From: DASRHT01 sp035293765
GTDB lineage: Bacteria > Chloroflexota > Ktedonobacteria > Ktedonobacterales > Ktedonobacteraceae
Direction of reading: 5' to 3'
Length of the DNA: 64,000 nt
Assembly (NCBI GenBank): GCA_035293765.1
Contig: DATGMF010000003.1
Coordinates: forward strand, 7,875 to 71,874
Position 1 is the first letter of the stretch; the number at the start of each line of letters is the position of its first letter. The notes beneath the pieces are model-generated. The model did not search any database. It saw only the letters and a list, made by a program, of their open reading frames with translations, and had not been told where the DNA came from. Both the position numbers and the translations under genes were made by a program. Positions 52,327 through 61,773 of this stretch are shown here, in pieces.

Positions 52327-52479
52327 GTCAGTATCCTTTCTCCATTTCTGTGTTACACATACCAGATGTAGAAGTGAATTCCTCATAGATTATAACACAG
52401 CAGGAATTTTTATTGCTCATGTGTAGATAAAAGTTATGGGGATATCAGATCCCTATCTTCGACGCCACTTACTTAGCAT

Positions 52480-52521
52480 AATTGAGGCCCAATGGTCAAA
52501 ACTAACCACTGGGCCTCAATT
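52480..52521. other. Long stem-loop between PEBP and hsp20
   Basis: 17-base arms AATTGAGGCCCAATGGT (52480-52496) and ACCACTGGGCCTCAATT (52505-52521) with one mismatch. Directly downstream of the minus-strand hsp20 gene, so probably its terminator, though no T run follows. Confidence 0.55.
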
Positions 52522-52553
52522 GATATTCGGCTTACTTTGTTCTGCTACTTAGC

Positions 52554-53015
52554 CTACGGAGCTGCAGAAGCGGGTTCCTTTGTTTGTACCTGGATGCGCT
52601 TTGATTGCTGCGCCTGAGCTTTCGGAATCTCGAGTTTCAGCACCCCATGCTCGTAGGTGGCCTGGACCTTGTCAGGGTCAATGTTGCCCGGCAGAGTGAT
52701 TTCGCGGCTCATCTCGCCTTCGTAGCGCTCTTGCCGGACATATCGCCCTTCCTGCTCCTTCTTCTCCTCGCGCTTTTGGCTGGCGCGAATGGTCAGAGTA
52801 TCGCCCATAGCCGTGATTTCAATATTTTCCGGCTTCATCCCCGGCAAGGCCGCCTCCACAACATAGTTGTTATCGTTCTCGGAGATGTCTATAGGAAACA
52901 TTCTCCCGCTTGGGAACGAGAAAGGACCCGACATAATAAAACTATCCTCAAACAGCCTTTCCATCGCGTCGCGTAGACGCATCCAGGGCTCTTGATCTCT
53001 TCTCATGAGCTGCAT
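52554..53015 (-). CDS. Small heat-shock protein Hsp20
   Basis: 153 residues. Start MQLMRRDQEPWMRLRDAMERLFEDSF resembles the protein at 16058. The alpha-crystallin domain (about 42-140) has NNYVVEAALPGMKPENIEI and the motif YEHGVLKLEIPKA. AAAGGAG lies about 7 bases upstream. The charged linker QKREEKKEQEGRYVRQER is longer than in the first copy, so the two are diverged paralogs. Confidence 0.95.
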   Translation of the reverse strand: MQLMRRDQEPWMRLRDAMERLFEDSFIMSGPFSFPSGRMFPIDISENDNNYVVEAALPGMKPENIEITAMGDTLTIRASQKREEKKEQEGRYVRQERYEGEMSREITLPGNIDPDKVQATYEHGVLKLEIPKAQAQQSKRIQVQTKEPASAAP

Positions 53016-53090
53016 AGCTGTGCTCCTTTCTTGTTCGTTGTATTACGTTGCTACCGATGACACGAAACATCAATGCCTTTCGTTACTGCA

Positions 53091-53939
53091 TTACAGGAGC
53101 ATACTGCTATTTTTTTGCGCGGTGACGAACCAGGAGCGAGGGATGTCAGCCATGTCACGCGACAGCACGGGATAGGGCCAGCGTCCATAGTTGGCCTCCT
53201 TCTCACCAGGCTGGACTATCGTGGCTTCCCAGCCCATCGGGCGCAGGAACTCTTCCGGCTCGTCTATTGTACCAAACCACGGCACACCCGCATCCGCCAG
53301 CGCCTGGACAAATTGCCGCGTCCACTGGGAAGTGAGCATGGCGCTGTTGATGGTGTCAAAGCCCAGCCAGCTCCCAGGCGCCGCCAGACCGCTTATGTCA
53401 TTGAAGATACGCGTAATGTTTTCGTTAGGGAGATAGTGAAGAAAGCCTTCCAGCAGCCACGCGGAAGGCTGTTGTACATCAAAGCCTGCTTTGACCAGAT
53501 GATCGGTCCAGGAACCGGTAAGGTCCACCTCGACTACATGCCGCTCACAGGCCGCTTGCGCTCCGGCAGCACTGAGCACCTGTTTTTTGTACCGCAAAAC
53601 CTCAGGCTGATCGAGCTCGAAGAGCTGCGTCTGTTCGGGCCAGTGGAGACGATACGCGCGCGTATCCAGACCTGCCGCCATCAAAACGACCTGCCGGATT
53701 TGATGCTCGTTCGTCACCCGTTGCAGGAAATCATCGAAAAAGCGTGTACGGATAGTAATCGAAGCGCCATTATCGCCCGAACGGTGTTCAACCCACTCCT
53801 CGCCCTCTGGACCCGCTAAAGCCGCAGCCCAGGGATCATTATAGAGGCGATCCTCACGCCGACTCTCTCTGGCACGCACGCCAGCGGTCCAACGCGAGGT
53901 CGCGCCCAGTAAACTATCATGCGTAGTCTTATCAGTCAT
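53091..53939 (-). CDS. SAM-dependent methyltransferase, TIGR00027/LCMT type
   Basis: 282 residues. The opening SRWTAGVRARESRREDRLYNDPWAAAL and VVLMAAGLDTRAYRLHWPE are the hallmarks of the leucine-carboxyl-methyltransferase-like group of putative SAM methyltransferases. The acidic residue in FELDQPEVLRYK binds SAM. WLLEGFLHYL is the usual substrate-side motif. The natural substrate in this group is unknown. Confidence 0.92.
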   Translation of the reverse strand: MTDKTTHDSLLGATSRWTAGVRARESRREDRLYNDPWAAALAGPEGEEWVEHRSGDNGASITIRTRFFDDFLQRVTNEHQIRQVVLMAAGLDTRAYRLHWPEQTQLFELDQPEVLRYKKQVLSAAGAQAACERHVVEVDLTGSWTDHLVKAGFDVQQPSAWLLEGFLHYLPNENITRIFNDISGLAAPGSWLGFDTINSAMLTSQWTRQFVQALADAGVPWFGTIDEPEEFLRPMGWEATIVQPGEKEANYGRWPYPVLSRDMADIPRSWFVTAQKNSSMLL

Positions 53940-54065
53940 ACAACATTACCTCTACTGCTTCTAGAAATAATTCTGAATTTGTCTTCAGCAATAAACAATC
54001 CTGCTTATTTCTACGAAGCAATATTGGTAAAGTCGCATCTCTCCCACTTCAGGATGTGGGCAACA

Positions 54066-55631
54066 TCAGTTCACCTGTCTGTTCTTATCAGCCCAATACT
54101 TTTCACGCAGCTCGCGCTTGAGAATCTTGCCCGCGCCGCTTTTGGGCAGAGGCTCATCAAGAAATTCGACGCTGCGCGGCACTTTATATCCTGCGATAAG
54201 CGTACGGGCATGGGCAATTAATTCTTCGTCAGTCACGCTCATACCAGGCTTGCAGACGACGACGGCATGCACGGACTCGCCCCAGTTTTCAGCCGGGATG
54301 CCGATGACGGCTGCTTCCAGCACGGCGGGATGGGTGTAGAGGGCGTTCTCGACTTCGACGGAATAGACATTTTCACCGCCGGAGATGATCATATCCTTTG
54401 CTCTATCGATGATGAAAATGTAGTTTTCCTCATCGACGGTCGCCAGGTCGCCGGTATGCATCCAGCCATCGACAATAGCGTCGGCAGTCGCTTCCGGCAT
54501 GCGCCAGTAGCCCATCATGATATTGGGTCCGCGCGCGATGATTTCGCCGATCTCGCCCGGCCTGACATCCTCTCCCTGAGCATTGACGACGCGCACCTCG
54601 ACGCCCAGCGCCTCTTTGCCACAGGAGGCGAGGCGGCGCACCTGCTCAGGCGTGCCATCGACGATATGATCATAGGTATCCAGCCCGGTGAGTAGAGGGG
54701 CCGTTTCAGTCATGCCATAGCCCTGCGCGAAGATCTGGCCCCATTTTTGCAGCCCTTGCTTGAGCAGTTCGACCGGCATGGGAGAGGCGCCGTAGGTCAG
54801 GCGGCGCAGACTGGAGACATCATAGTTGTCAACATCGGGATGGTTGAGCACCATATTGACCATCGTCGGGACGAGCAGCGCAATCGTCACTTTCTCCGCC
54901 TGGATCGTCCGCAAGACATGGAGGGGGTGGAACATGGGGATGAAGACGTGGCGAGCGCCAACCATTGTGATAGCGAAGGCCGAGCCAATATCAGCCAGGT
55001 GGAACATTGGCGCGCTATGCAGGTACACGTCGCGATCAGTATAGCTGGTCGCCATAATCACATTCATGGCGTTGGACATGACGTTTTTATGGGACAGCAT
55101 GACGCCTTTGGCGCGTCCAGTGGTGCCGCCCGTGTAGTAGAGGCCGGAGAGATCATCGTCCTCCATCATTTGATCGGCGCTCTCTGGTCTTTGCGAGCCA
55201 CGCGCCAGCAACTGCTCGTAATTTTCCATCCCTTCCGGCGTCTCATCGCCGCAGTAAATAATATGCTGCACTGAGGGAAAGGTGTCGCGTCCGACAGAGT
55301 AGGGAGCAAAGGTCTTATCAACGATCAGCGCCTGGGATTCGCTATCATTGAGGATAAACACGATTTCCGGTCGGGCCAGGCGAATATTGAGCGGCACAAT
55401 CACGGCTCCCATGCGCGCACAGGCATAGTACAACTCAAGGTAGCGGTGACAGTTGAGCATCAGGACGGCAACGCGGTCCCCACGCTGTATGCCTAAAGAC
55501 GTGAGGCCGCGCGCAAGATGGTCGGTGCGCCGCTCAAAATCATTCCAGGTATGACGCGTCTCCCCGCAGGTGATAGCTTCGCGATTGCCAAAAACTCTTT
55601 TTGCATGGGCCAGCCCTTGCGCGATATTCAT
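54066..55631 (-). CDS. AMP-dependent acyl-CoA ligase
   Basis: 521 residues. Adenylate-forming enzyme activating a carboxylic acid to its CoA ester. P-loop-like motif YYTGGTTGRAKGVMLSHKN (about 168-186), A5 motif GYGMTETAPLL, and the hinge GWMHTGDLATVDEENYIFIIDRAKDMI, ending PKSGAGKILKRELR with the catalytic lysine. Similar to long-chain-fatty-acid or phenylpropanoid-type ligases; substrate uncertain. The preceding methyltransferase is 126 bp away with no repeat between. Confidence 0.94.
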   Translation of the reverse strand: MNIAQGLAHAKRVFGNREAITCGETRHTWNDFERRTDHLARGLTSLGIQRGDRVAVLMLNCHRYLELYYACARMGAVIVPLNIRLARPEIVFILNDSESQALIVDKTFAPYSVGRDTFPSVQHIIYCGDETPEGMENYEQLLARGSQRPESADQMMEDDDLSGLYYTGGTTGRAKGVMLSHKNVMSNAMNVIMATSYTDRDVYLHSAPMFHLADIGSAFAITMVGARHVFIPMFHPLHVLRTIQAEKVTIALLVPTMVNMVLNHPDVDNYDVSSLRRLTYGASPMPVELLKQGLQKWGQIFAQGYGMTETAPLLTGLDTYDHIVDGTPEQVRRLASCGKEALGVEVRVVNAQGEDVRPGEIGEIIARGPNIMMGYWRMPEATADAIVDGWMHTGDLATVDEENYIFIIDRAKDMIISGGENVYSVEVENALYTHPAVLEAAVIGIPAENWGESVHAVVVCKPGMSVTDEELIAHARTLIAGYKVPRSVEFLDEPLPKSGAGKILKRELREKYWADKNRQVN

Positions 55632-55683
55632 CGTCGTCCCTCCTTATATTTTTTAATGTGGCTCATCAGGCCGGAGCAGGTCA

Positions 55684-56730
55684 TTATGTGTGTGATGGCG
55701 AATCGAAAGGGATTTTTTGCTTGATGGCTTTGAGCGCGTCGGCTACAGTACGGGAAACTTGCTGCAAGGGTAGACGCTTAATACGATGGGTCAGGGCCAT
55801 TGGTGCAATAGTATAGACATGTTCGGGAGTAACTTCGCGCTCGCCGAGATAGGCAGCATAGGTCTGAGCGGTGCGCCGCATGACGATATCGCCGCGATGT
55901 CCGTCTACGTCCAGTTCAATATTAATCATGGCAATCAGTTCGGCGATATGACGTGGGACGGCTACCTGGCGCTCTAACCAGGAGGCACGCACAATGCGGT
56001 CACGCAGTTCCTGTTCAGCAGAGGCATATTCGGCCAGCATCGCTGCCGGGTCCGCTTCAAAGCGCTCACGCAATTCGACGATCTCGACGCGCTGGCGAAT
56101 ATCGTGAATGGAGGTGATATCGACGCAGAGTCCGAAGCGGTCGGTCAGTTGCGGGCGCAGTTCTCCCTCTTCCGGGTTCATCGTTCCCACGAGCATAAAA
56201 CGCGCCGGATGGCTGAACGAGACGCCCTCGCGCTCTACGATGTTGACGCCCATCGCGGCTGCATCCAGCAACACATCGACCACGTAATCATCGAGCAGGT
56301 TCACCTCGTCCACATAGAGAATGCCGCGATTCGCGTCCGCCAGCACGCCCGGCTCGAAGCGCCGCTCGCCTTCGCGCAGGGCATGCTCCAGATCCAGCGT
56401 TCCCACGACCCGATCTTCCGAAGCGTTGATGGGAAGATCAACCACACGCATGCGGCGCTGCACGACCGGCAAAGTATCGCCGCATTCACTTCGCTCACGA
56501 CAGGACGCGCACATCGCTGTCGGCAGCTCAGGATGACAGGAGAATGGACAGTCGCTTACGACGGTCAGCTCTGGCAGGACCGCCGCCAGAGCGCGCACCG
56601 CCGTTGACTTGGCGGTTCCCTTCTCGCCACGGATGAGGACGCCGCCGATGGCGGGCTGGATGGCATTGAGGATAAGCGCGAGCTTCATATCTTGCTGGCC
56701 GACAATCGCGCTGAATGGATATGTATACAT
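55684..56730 (-). CDS. Magnesium-chelatase-like ATPase subunit (BchI/ChlI type)
   Basis: 348 residues. AAA ATPase: Walker A GEKGTAKST (about 35-43), Walker B GILYVDEVNLLDD, and the sensor motif GTMNPEEGELRPQLTDRFGL. A cysteine group (CPFSCHPELPTAMCASCRERSEC) lies in an insertion between Walker A and B and may bind zinc or a cluster. There is no VWA domain. It is the short homolog of the protein at 58106. No chlH/cobN gene is in the window, so the metal chelated is unknown. Confidence 0.9.
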   Translation of the reverse strand: MYTYPFSAIVGQQDMKLALILNAIQPAIGGVLIRGEKGTAKSTAVRALAAVLPELTVVSDCPFSCHPELPTAMCASCRERSECGDTLPVVQRRMRVVDLPINASEDRVVGTLDLEHALREGERRFEPGVLADANRGILYVDEVNLLDDYVVDVLLDAAAMGVNIVEREGVSFSHPARFMLVGTMNPEEGELRPQLTDRFGLCVDITSIHDIRQRVEIVELRERFEADPAAMLAEYASAEQELRDRIVRASWLERQVAVPRHIAELIAMINIELDVDGHRGDIVMRRTAQTYAAYLGEREVTPEHVYTIAPMALTHRIKRLPLQQVSRTVADALKAIKQKIPFDSPSHT

Positions 56731-56799
56731 GCTTCAGACCCTATTTGCTATATCTGCGCGTAGATGCGCACTTATGATGCGGCTCTGCATCCCTGAGAA

Positions 56800-56843
56800 G
56801 GGCAACCGGTAGCTCCCCGATTCATCGTGGGAGTTGCCCCTAC
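56800..56843. repeat. Palindromic repeat upstream of the BchI-like gene
   Basis: GGGCAAC (56800-56806) / GTTGCCC (56833-56839) outside CTCCC/GGGAG (56813-56817, 56828-56832). The centre is the same sequence as at 10348-10380. It lies between the minus-strand alcohol dehydrogenase and the BchI-like gene. Confidence 0.75.
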
Positions 56844-56891
56844 CATTCGGTGGTGCGGCTGCTTCCACAGAGACGCAGAGCCTGCGAGTGT

Positions 56892-57998
56892 TTAGAATTC
56901 GATCACGCCACGGATATTCTTGCCTGCAACCATATCGGCATAGGCTTCGTTGACCTGATCGAGCGTGTAGGTTCTGGTCACCAGCTCGTCCAGCTTCAAC
57001 TTGCCCGCGCCGTACATCTGGAGCAGATTGGGGATATCGGTACGCGGCTGCGAGTCACCGTAGAGGGTTCCCATCACGGTCTTCTGGAACAACACCAGAT
57101 CGAGCGGTGGTATCGGAATCGACTCGGCAGTGGCGGGAGTCAGACCGATCACACAGACGGTGCCATTCTTGCCGATACAAGCATACGCCTGACCGATGGT
57201 TGCGGGAGTGGCAATGGCCTCAAAGGCGTAGTCCACGCCCACGCCCCAAGTCAGGTCCTTGCTTACCTGCACAACATCTTCTCTGGTGGAGTTAATGGTG
57301 TGAGTCGCGCCGAACTCTTTGGCCTTCTCCAGCTTGAAGTCGTTGACATCGACGGCGATGATCATGCGTGCGCCCGCGATGGCCGCGCCCTGCACCGCGT
57401 TCATGCCAATGCCGCCACAGCCGATGACCATCACTGTGCTGCCCACTTCGATTTTGGCGCGATGGATGACCGCACCGACGCCCGTGGGGACGCCGCAGCC
57501 AACCAGCACCGCGCGATTGAGCGGGTAATAATCCGGGATGGGCACGACGGACATATCGGAAACGACGGTGCGCTCGCTAAAGGTGGAGATGACGCACATC
57601 TGGCCCACATCTGTGCCATTCTGAGTATGCATGCGGAAGGTGCCATCGAGCTGCGGTCCCATCAAAATAGAGGCGCCCATATTGCACAGGTTTGTATGGC
57701 CCTTTGTGCAGTAATAGCACGTTCCGCAGGAGGGCACAAAGCTGAGCACAACATGATCGCCCACTTTGCAGTTGGTGACATTGGGGCCGACGGCTTCAAC
57801 GATGCCCGCGCCCTCATGTCCGAGCGCGAGTGGTAGATAGCTTGGCAGTTCGCCGGTGATGATATGATAGTCGGAATGGCAGATACCGGCAGCAACCATG
57901 CGCACCTGTACCTCATGCTCCTTTGGCGGATCAACCTCAATCTCTTCAATGCGGATGGGCTCGCCCGGTGCGTATATAACGGCGGTTCGTGTCTTCAT
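56892..57998 (-). CDS. Zinc-dependent alcohol dehydrogenase
   Basis: 368 residues. Catalytic zinc ligands are in ICHSDYHIITG and GHEGAGIVEAVGPNVTN; the structural zinc cysteines are CGTCYYCTKGHTNLC. The coenzyme domain has VIGCGGIGMNAVQGAAIAGA with Asp in AVDVND for NAD. The group resembles class III/mycothiol-type or NDMA-dependent alcohol dehydrogenases. GGAGGT lies about 6 bases before the ATG. It separates two chelatase-like genes. Confidence 0.94.
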   Translation of the reverse strand: MKTRTAVIYAPGEPIRIEEIEVDPPKEHEVQVRMVAAGICHSDYHIITGELPSYLPLALGHEGAGIVEAVGPNVTNCKVGDHVVLSFVPSCGTCYYCTKGHTNLCNMGASILMGPQLDGTFRMHTQNGTDVGQMCVISTFSERTVVSDMSVVPIPDYYPLNRAVLVGCGVPTGVGAVIHRAKIEVGSTVMVIGCGGIGMNAVQGAAIAGARMIIAVDVNDFKLEKAKEFGATHTINSTREDVVQVSKDLTWGVGVDYAFEAIATPATIGQAYACIGKNGTVCVIGLTPATAESIPIPPLDLVLFQKTVMGTLYGDSQPRTDIPNLLQMYGAGKLKLDELVTRTYTLDQVNEAYADMVAGKNIRGVIEF

Positions 57999-58035
57999 CA
58001 GAAAATGTACCTCCTAAGAGCTAGCAAGGCAGGGA

Positions 58036-58070
58036 GTAGGGGCAATCCCTTGCGGTTGCCCTGCCCCTAC
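58036..58070. repeat. GTAGGGGC palindromic repeat
   Basis: GTAGGGGC (58036-58043) / GCCCCTAC (58063-58070), with the same interior start (AATCCCTTGCG) as the copy at 27617. It is in the 3' flank of the chelatase-like gene at 58106. Confidence 0.75.
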
Positions 58071-58105
58071 CAAACAAAATACAGGCTATTCCCTCGCTAG
58101 AAACA

Positions 58106-60082
58106 TCACCCCCTTTTTAATAATAGAGTCTCATGCGGCGCTGCATACTGATAGTAGTCAGCCGAGAGGGCGTGGGCCAGAGCTCGACTGGGACTCGGTA
58201 TCTTCTCACCTATGTCATTGGTGATAGTGGAATAGGGGTTTGTATCAATCATGACGGCAGGCACCTGGCGCAGGGCAATCTCTTGAGCGACATTGAGCGC
58301 GTCACGCATCGGCGTGCCACTGCGCATATTGCCGGAAAGATCGATATTAGCCAGGCCGTCCGTCAGGATGATCAATGTTGGTCTGATGGCAGGGTCGCGC
58401 AGGCGTTCGGTCTCAGCCAGCCGCAGCCCCTCCAGCAGTCCAGTAGCCAGAGGAGTGCAGCCGCCCACGTACAATTCTTCTACGCAACGGCGCGCCCGCG
58501 TAAAATTGCGCGTCGGCGGCAGCACGACGCGTCCCTGAGCAAAACGGAAGACGAGCATGGCCACACGGTCGCGTCTCTCATAGGCGCTTTGCAAGAGAGC
58601 TAGCAAAACGCGCCTGGTTCGGGGCATCAACTGCCGCGCCATCACCGAATCGCTGCCATCAACGACGAGAATGAGCAGCGCCCGCGATTTGCGTTCGCGC
58701 ACCTTCTGGCGTAAATCATCTGCCTTCAGCTCAAGCCTTCCCCCATTGACACGCCCCCGCACGCGCTGATACGGAGCGGCGGCGCGGATCGTGGCAGAGA
58801 AGGCAACGTCCGTAACCGGATGGGTCTGACGACTGCGCGTAAAGCGCCCGCTATGCCTGGTGGTGAGCGAGAGGAAACGCCGCCCGGCATCCTGGCGTGC
58901 AATGCGATCACGCGGAATATCAACCAGGTTTTGCAGTTGAATCACATCTGACTCGCCGCCCACACGACGTGAGAGGCCCGCAGCTCCCTCGCGATCATCC
59001 TCCCGCCGGTCCACATCAATATCGTCATCGATCACCGCCAGCTCTTCCGGCTGCTCGGTATCTATCCCTCCTGGCGGTACCTGTTCGAGCGTGCGCGCAA
59101 GCTGCTGGGCAAGTGAGATGCCAGCACGAGCGCGATGAGGGAGCGCCAGCGTGACGGCAAGCTCGATATCCGCCATTTGCACCTCGACACGATCATCCCA
59201 GGCTGCCAGCGCGCGAGCCGTACGCGTCAGCACGATATCCCCACGATGTCCAGCAGCGTGCAGAGTATGATCAACCATGTGAGCAATAACCTGGCGCAAA
59301 TACTGTGAGATACGCACAGAGGGCAAGAGTTGCTGGGCCTGTTGAATATGCCCCTGTAAAGCCTGCTCTGCTTCCATCCAGGCAGCGATAAAATCGTCGG
59401 AAGACTCATCATAAGCCAATCGACGCTCCACCACTTCAACGCGAGTACGGGGATCGCGCAGATCTTCGGCATCGACATACAGCCCGATCCTGTCCAGCAA
59501 TTGAGGGCGCAACGCTCCCTCCTCTGGATTCATCGTACCGACCAGCACAAAACGAGCCGGGTGAGTCAACGAAATACCATCACGCTCCACCCGATTGATT
59601 CCGAGCGCAGCGGCATCTAACAGCAAATCAACAATATGATCGTTCAGCAAGTTAATCTCATCAATATAGAGAAGGCCGCGATTGGCCTGAGCCAGCAGAC
59701 CAGGAGAGAAGTGGTGCAGCCCGCCCGTCAGTGCCATTGCGAGATCGAAGCTACCCGCAACGCGATCTTCGCTGGCATTTAGAGGGAGTGTGACCAGAGG
59801 AACCGGGCGTTGGGCGACGGGAAGAACATTGTTACGCTCATACCGTTGCTGGCAGGAGAGACACATCCAGCGGGGAGCGGCGGGATCGCAGAAGTAGGGA
59901 CAATCGGCAACGCCTGTAATTGGGGGTAGCAAGTTCGTCAGAGCGCGCACGGCTGTTGACTTGCCGGTGCCTCTGCGACCGCAAATCAGCGCGCCACCAA
60001 TCAACGGATCGATAGCATTCAGAATCAGAGCCTGCCGCATCTTCTGCTGTCCAACCATAGCGCTGAATGGGAATGTACTCAT
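58106..60082 (-). CDS. Fused BchI-BchD-like chelatase protein (AAA plus VWA)
   Basis: 658 residues. The N-terminal ATPase (about 1-320) is close to the protein at 55684: GRRGTGKST, LLYIDEINLL, GTMNPEEGALRPQLLDRIGL and a matching but reduced cysteine set (CPYFCDP, CLSCQQRY). A linker with a highly acidic/Arg-rich stretch (about 350-410) leads to a VWA domain (about 465-640) with the MIDAS motif DGSDS (about 476) and TLIILTDG. This is the cobalamin/magnesium-chelatase BchID type. No ATP-dependent chelatase large subunit is adjacent. Confidence 0.92.
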   Translation of the reverse strand: MSTFPFSAMVGQQKMRQALILNAIDPLIGGALICGRRGTGKSTAVRALTNLLPPITGVADCPYFCDPAAPRWMCLSCQQRYERNNVLPVAQRPVPLVTLPLNASEDRVAGSFDLAMALTGGLHHFSPGLLAQANRGLLYIDEINLLNDHIVDLLLDAAALGINRVERDGISLTHPARFVLVGTMNPEEGALRPQLLDRIGLYVDAEDLRDPRTRVEVVERRLAYDESSDDFIAAWMEAEQALQGHIQQAQQLLPSVRISQYLRQVIAHMVDHTLHAAGHRGDIVLTRTARALAAWDDRVEVQMADIELAVTLALPHRARAGISLAQQLARTLEQVPPGGIDTEQPEELAVIDDDIDVDRREDDREGAAGLSRRVGGESDVIQLQNLVDIPRDRIARQDAGRRFLSLTTRHSGRFTRSRQTHPVTDVAFSATIRAAAPYQRVRGRVNGGRLELKADDLRQKVRERKSRALLILVVDGSDSVMARQLMPRTRRVLLALLQSAYERRDRVAMLVFRFAQGRVVLPPTRNFTRARRCVEELYVGGCTPLATGLLEGLRLAETERLRDPAIRPTLIILTDGLANIDLSGNMRSGTPMRDALNVAQEIALRQVPAVMIDTNPYSTITNDIGEKIPSPSRALAHALSADYYQYAAPHETLLLKRG

Positions 60083-60265
60083 CGCCCCTGCTTTCCGTCG
60101 GTTGTGCTCGATACCAAACAGCCCTTACTGCATACATGCTCGGGTTTTTGCATGCTATCACAAGGGCAGGCGGATGTCAAAACGCTCGCCGAGGAAAAAG
60201 CATCCCACCTGGTCAAAATCACCTTTTTTCGTTCGTCGTCTGAGCGAAACTTTTGCCACATAGTT

Positions 60266-61747
60266 TTAAGCCTCTTCTACGATTTGCAGATGGATGTCCT
60301 TGAGCCAGACCTGCCCCGGCCCCTGCAGAGAAACGCCAAAGGTTATGAATCCGGCTATGAACCCTACAGGCTCTGCCGGAACGCGCCAGTCGAGGCTAGC
60401 AGGAGTCCAGGGAGTGGTACCGGTGATAGCTTGCTCGACACGCTTTTCCCCGCTCACACGAAACAAGCTAATAAAGAGGGTCGCACGAGAGGTCACATCG
60501 AGCGATTTCAGGAACGCACTCAAACGCACAGCTTTCCCTTGATAGTTCTCCATGCTCAACTTTTGCAGCAAAACACATGAGCCTATAGGAGCTTTTACAA
60601 CACTTTTGAGGGAGGCACAGGATGGATTTGTGGTATCGACAGCAAGGTCATAATGCCCAGGCGTATTGCCCTCAATTTCCCAGTATTCCAGCCCCTCTGA
60701 AAAATCGAGATTCACTGGCTGCGTTGGTGGCGGGCGCAAAATGGTGCCCGTCAGCGCAACACTCTGATCGACCGTAGCCAGCTCAATACCGTCGAGCCAG
60801 AGCTTCCCCTGTTCTTTCGTCCCCAGTTGGAAACGGAAGTGACGAGCTTGCGTGGGAACGTTGATAACCATTTCGTGTCTGACCCAGGCGCCCTCCTCGG
60901 CTTGAGCGACGATGCGTGAGCGTGTCATGCATTCGGCAGTGGCGACTGTACCCGTCCAGGGGCTGATCTTGTCTGTGGGCCAGCTAAGATGGAATTCTAG
61001 TTCTGGCTGGTACATCTGTTCGGTTTTCACATAAGCGCTCAAACGGATACGCTGCCCACGATAGTGTTCTGGGAGGGAACCACCATACAGGAGAATACCG
61101 GAGCTGCCGTGTGTAAATGGTTTATGTAGCGTGATGGCAAGGCAGGCTTTGCCTGTCAGCGTCGCCTGAGAATCAAGCTCGTAGCTGCCGTACGTCGAAT
61201 CCCTGAGAAAGTTCCAGCCCTGCAGGCCATCAGAGAAGTCGAGGTTGAGCGGTGCCTGAGAGGTCCGGCGCAAGGAGTCTGGATTTCGTTCGGCGCGGCG
61301 GAATACTTCAGCGAGCTGCTCAGCTTCAGTCGCGCCATAGTCGGCCAGATTGACAGCTCGCTGAGCAAGGATTTCTTCGCTAACAGAGATACGGCTCTTT
61401 TCACGGTGAGCCAGGCGCAGGGCATCGTCAAGGCTGGCATTGAGCACATGTAGGTTGTGCTGATCACGCAAATGGAGCTGTGCATACAACTGCTTATCTG
61501 GTGAGATAGCAACGGCGATTTCTTCGAGAGTACCGCCAAGGGCGTGGAGCACGCTGGCGAAAAAGTCGAGGGTTTGGGGTTCGGTAGGCAGAGTTTCCTT
61601 TCTAATGGCTGTCTGGATGGGAATAGAGGATGTCTGATCCCTCAGTTGGAGTGCTAAGAGTTGCTGCTGTTCGTCCAGGAGCAAAAAGGTAGTCATACTG
61701 AGTTTGCCGGTGTTCTGGACAACTTTCAAAATGTTCATCTGTGGCAT
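60266..61747 (-). CDS. Bifunctional-nuclease-like domain with two carbohydrate-binding-like repeats
   Basis: 493 residues from ATG 61747 (AAAGGAAAG upstream). The first 145 residues resemble the BFN/DUF151 fold (LDEQQQLLALQL, LHALGGTLEEIAVAI, LNASLDDALRLAHREKSRISVSEEILAQ). Two related beta-sandwich-like repeats follow (about 165-325 and 335-490), each beginning NLDFSxGLxxW and ending with WLDGIEL or WLKDIHL, like CBM or jelly-roll modules. No signal peptide is seen. It is the paralog of the split gene at 61774-63837 and 26 bp downstream of it. Confidence 0.8.
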   Translation of the reverse strand: MPQMNILKVVQNTGKLSMTTFLLLDEQQQLLALQLRDQTSSIPIQTAIRKETLPTEPQTLDFFASVLHALGGTLEEIAVAISPDKQLYAQLHLRDQHNLHVLNASLDDALRLAHREKSRISVSEEILAQRAVNLADYGATEAEQLAEVFRRAERNPDSLRRTSQAPLNLDFSDGLQGWNFLRDSTYGSYELDSQATLTGKACLAITLHKPFTHGSSGILLYGGSLPEHYRGQRIRLSAYVKTEQMYQPELEFHLSWPTDKISPWTGTVATAECMTRSRIVAQAEEGAWVRHEMVINVPTQARHFRFQLGTKEQGKLWLDGIELATVDQSVALTGTILRPPPTQPVNLDFSEGLEYWEIEGNTPGHYDLAVDTTNPSCASLKSVVKAPIGSCVLLQKLSMENYQGKAVRLSAFLKSLDVTSRATLFISLFRVSGEKRVEQAITGTTPWTPASLDWRVPAEPVGFIAGFITFGVSLQGPGQVWLKDIHLQIVEEA

Positions 61748-61773
61748 ACCGTGCTTTCCTTTCCTCTTCGTGC

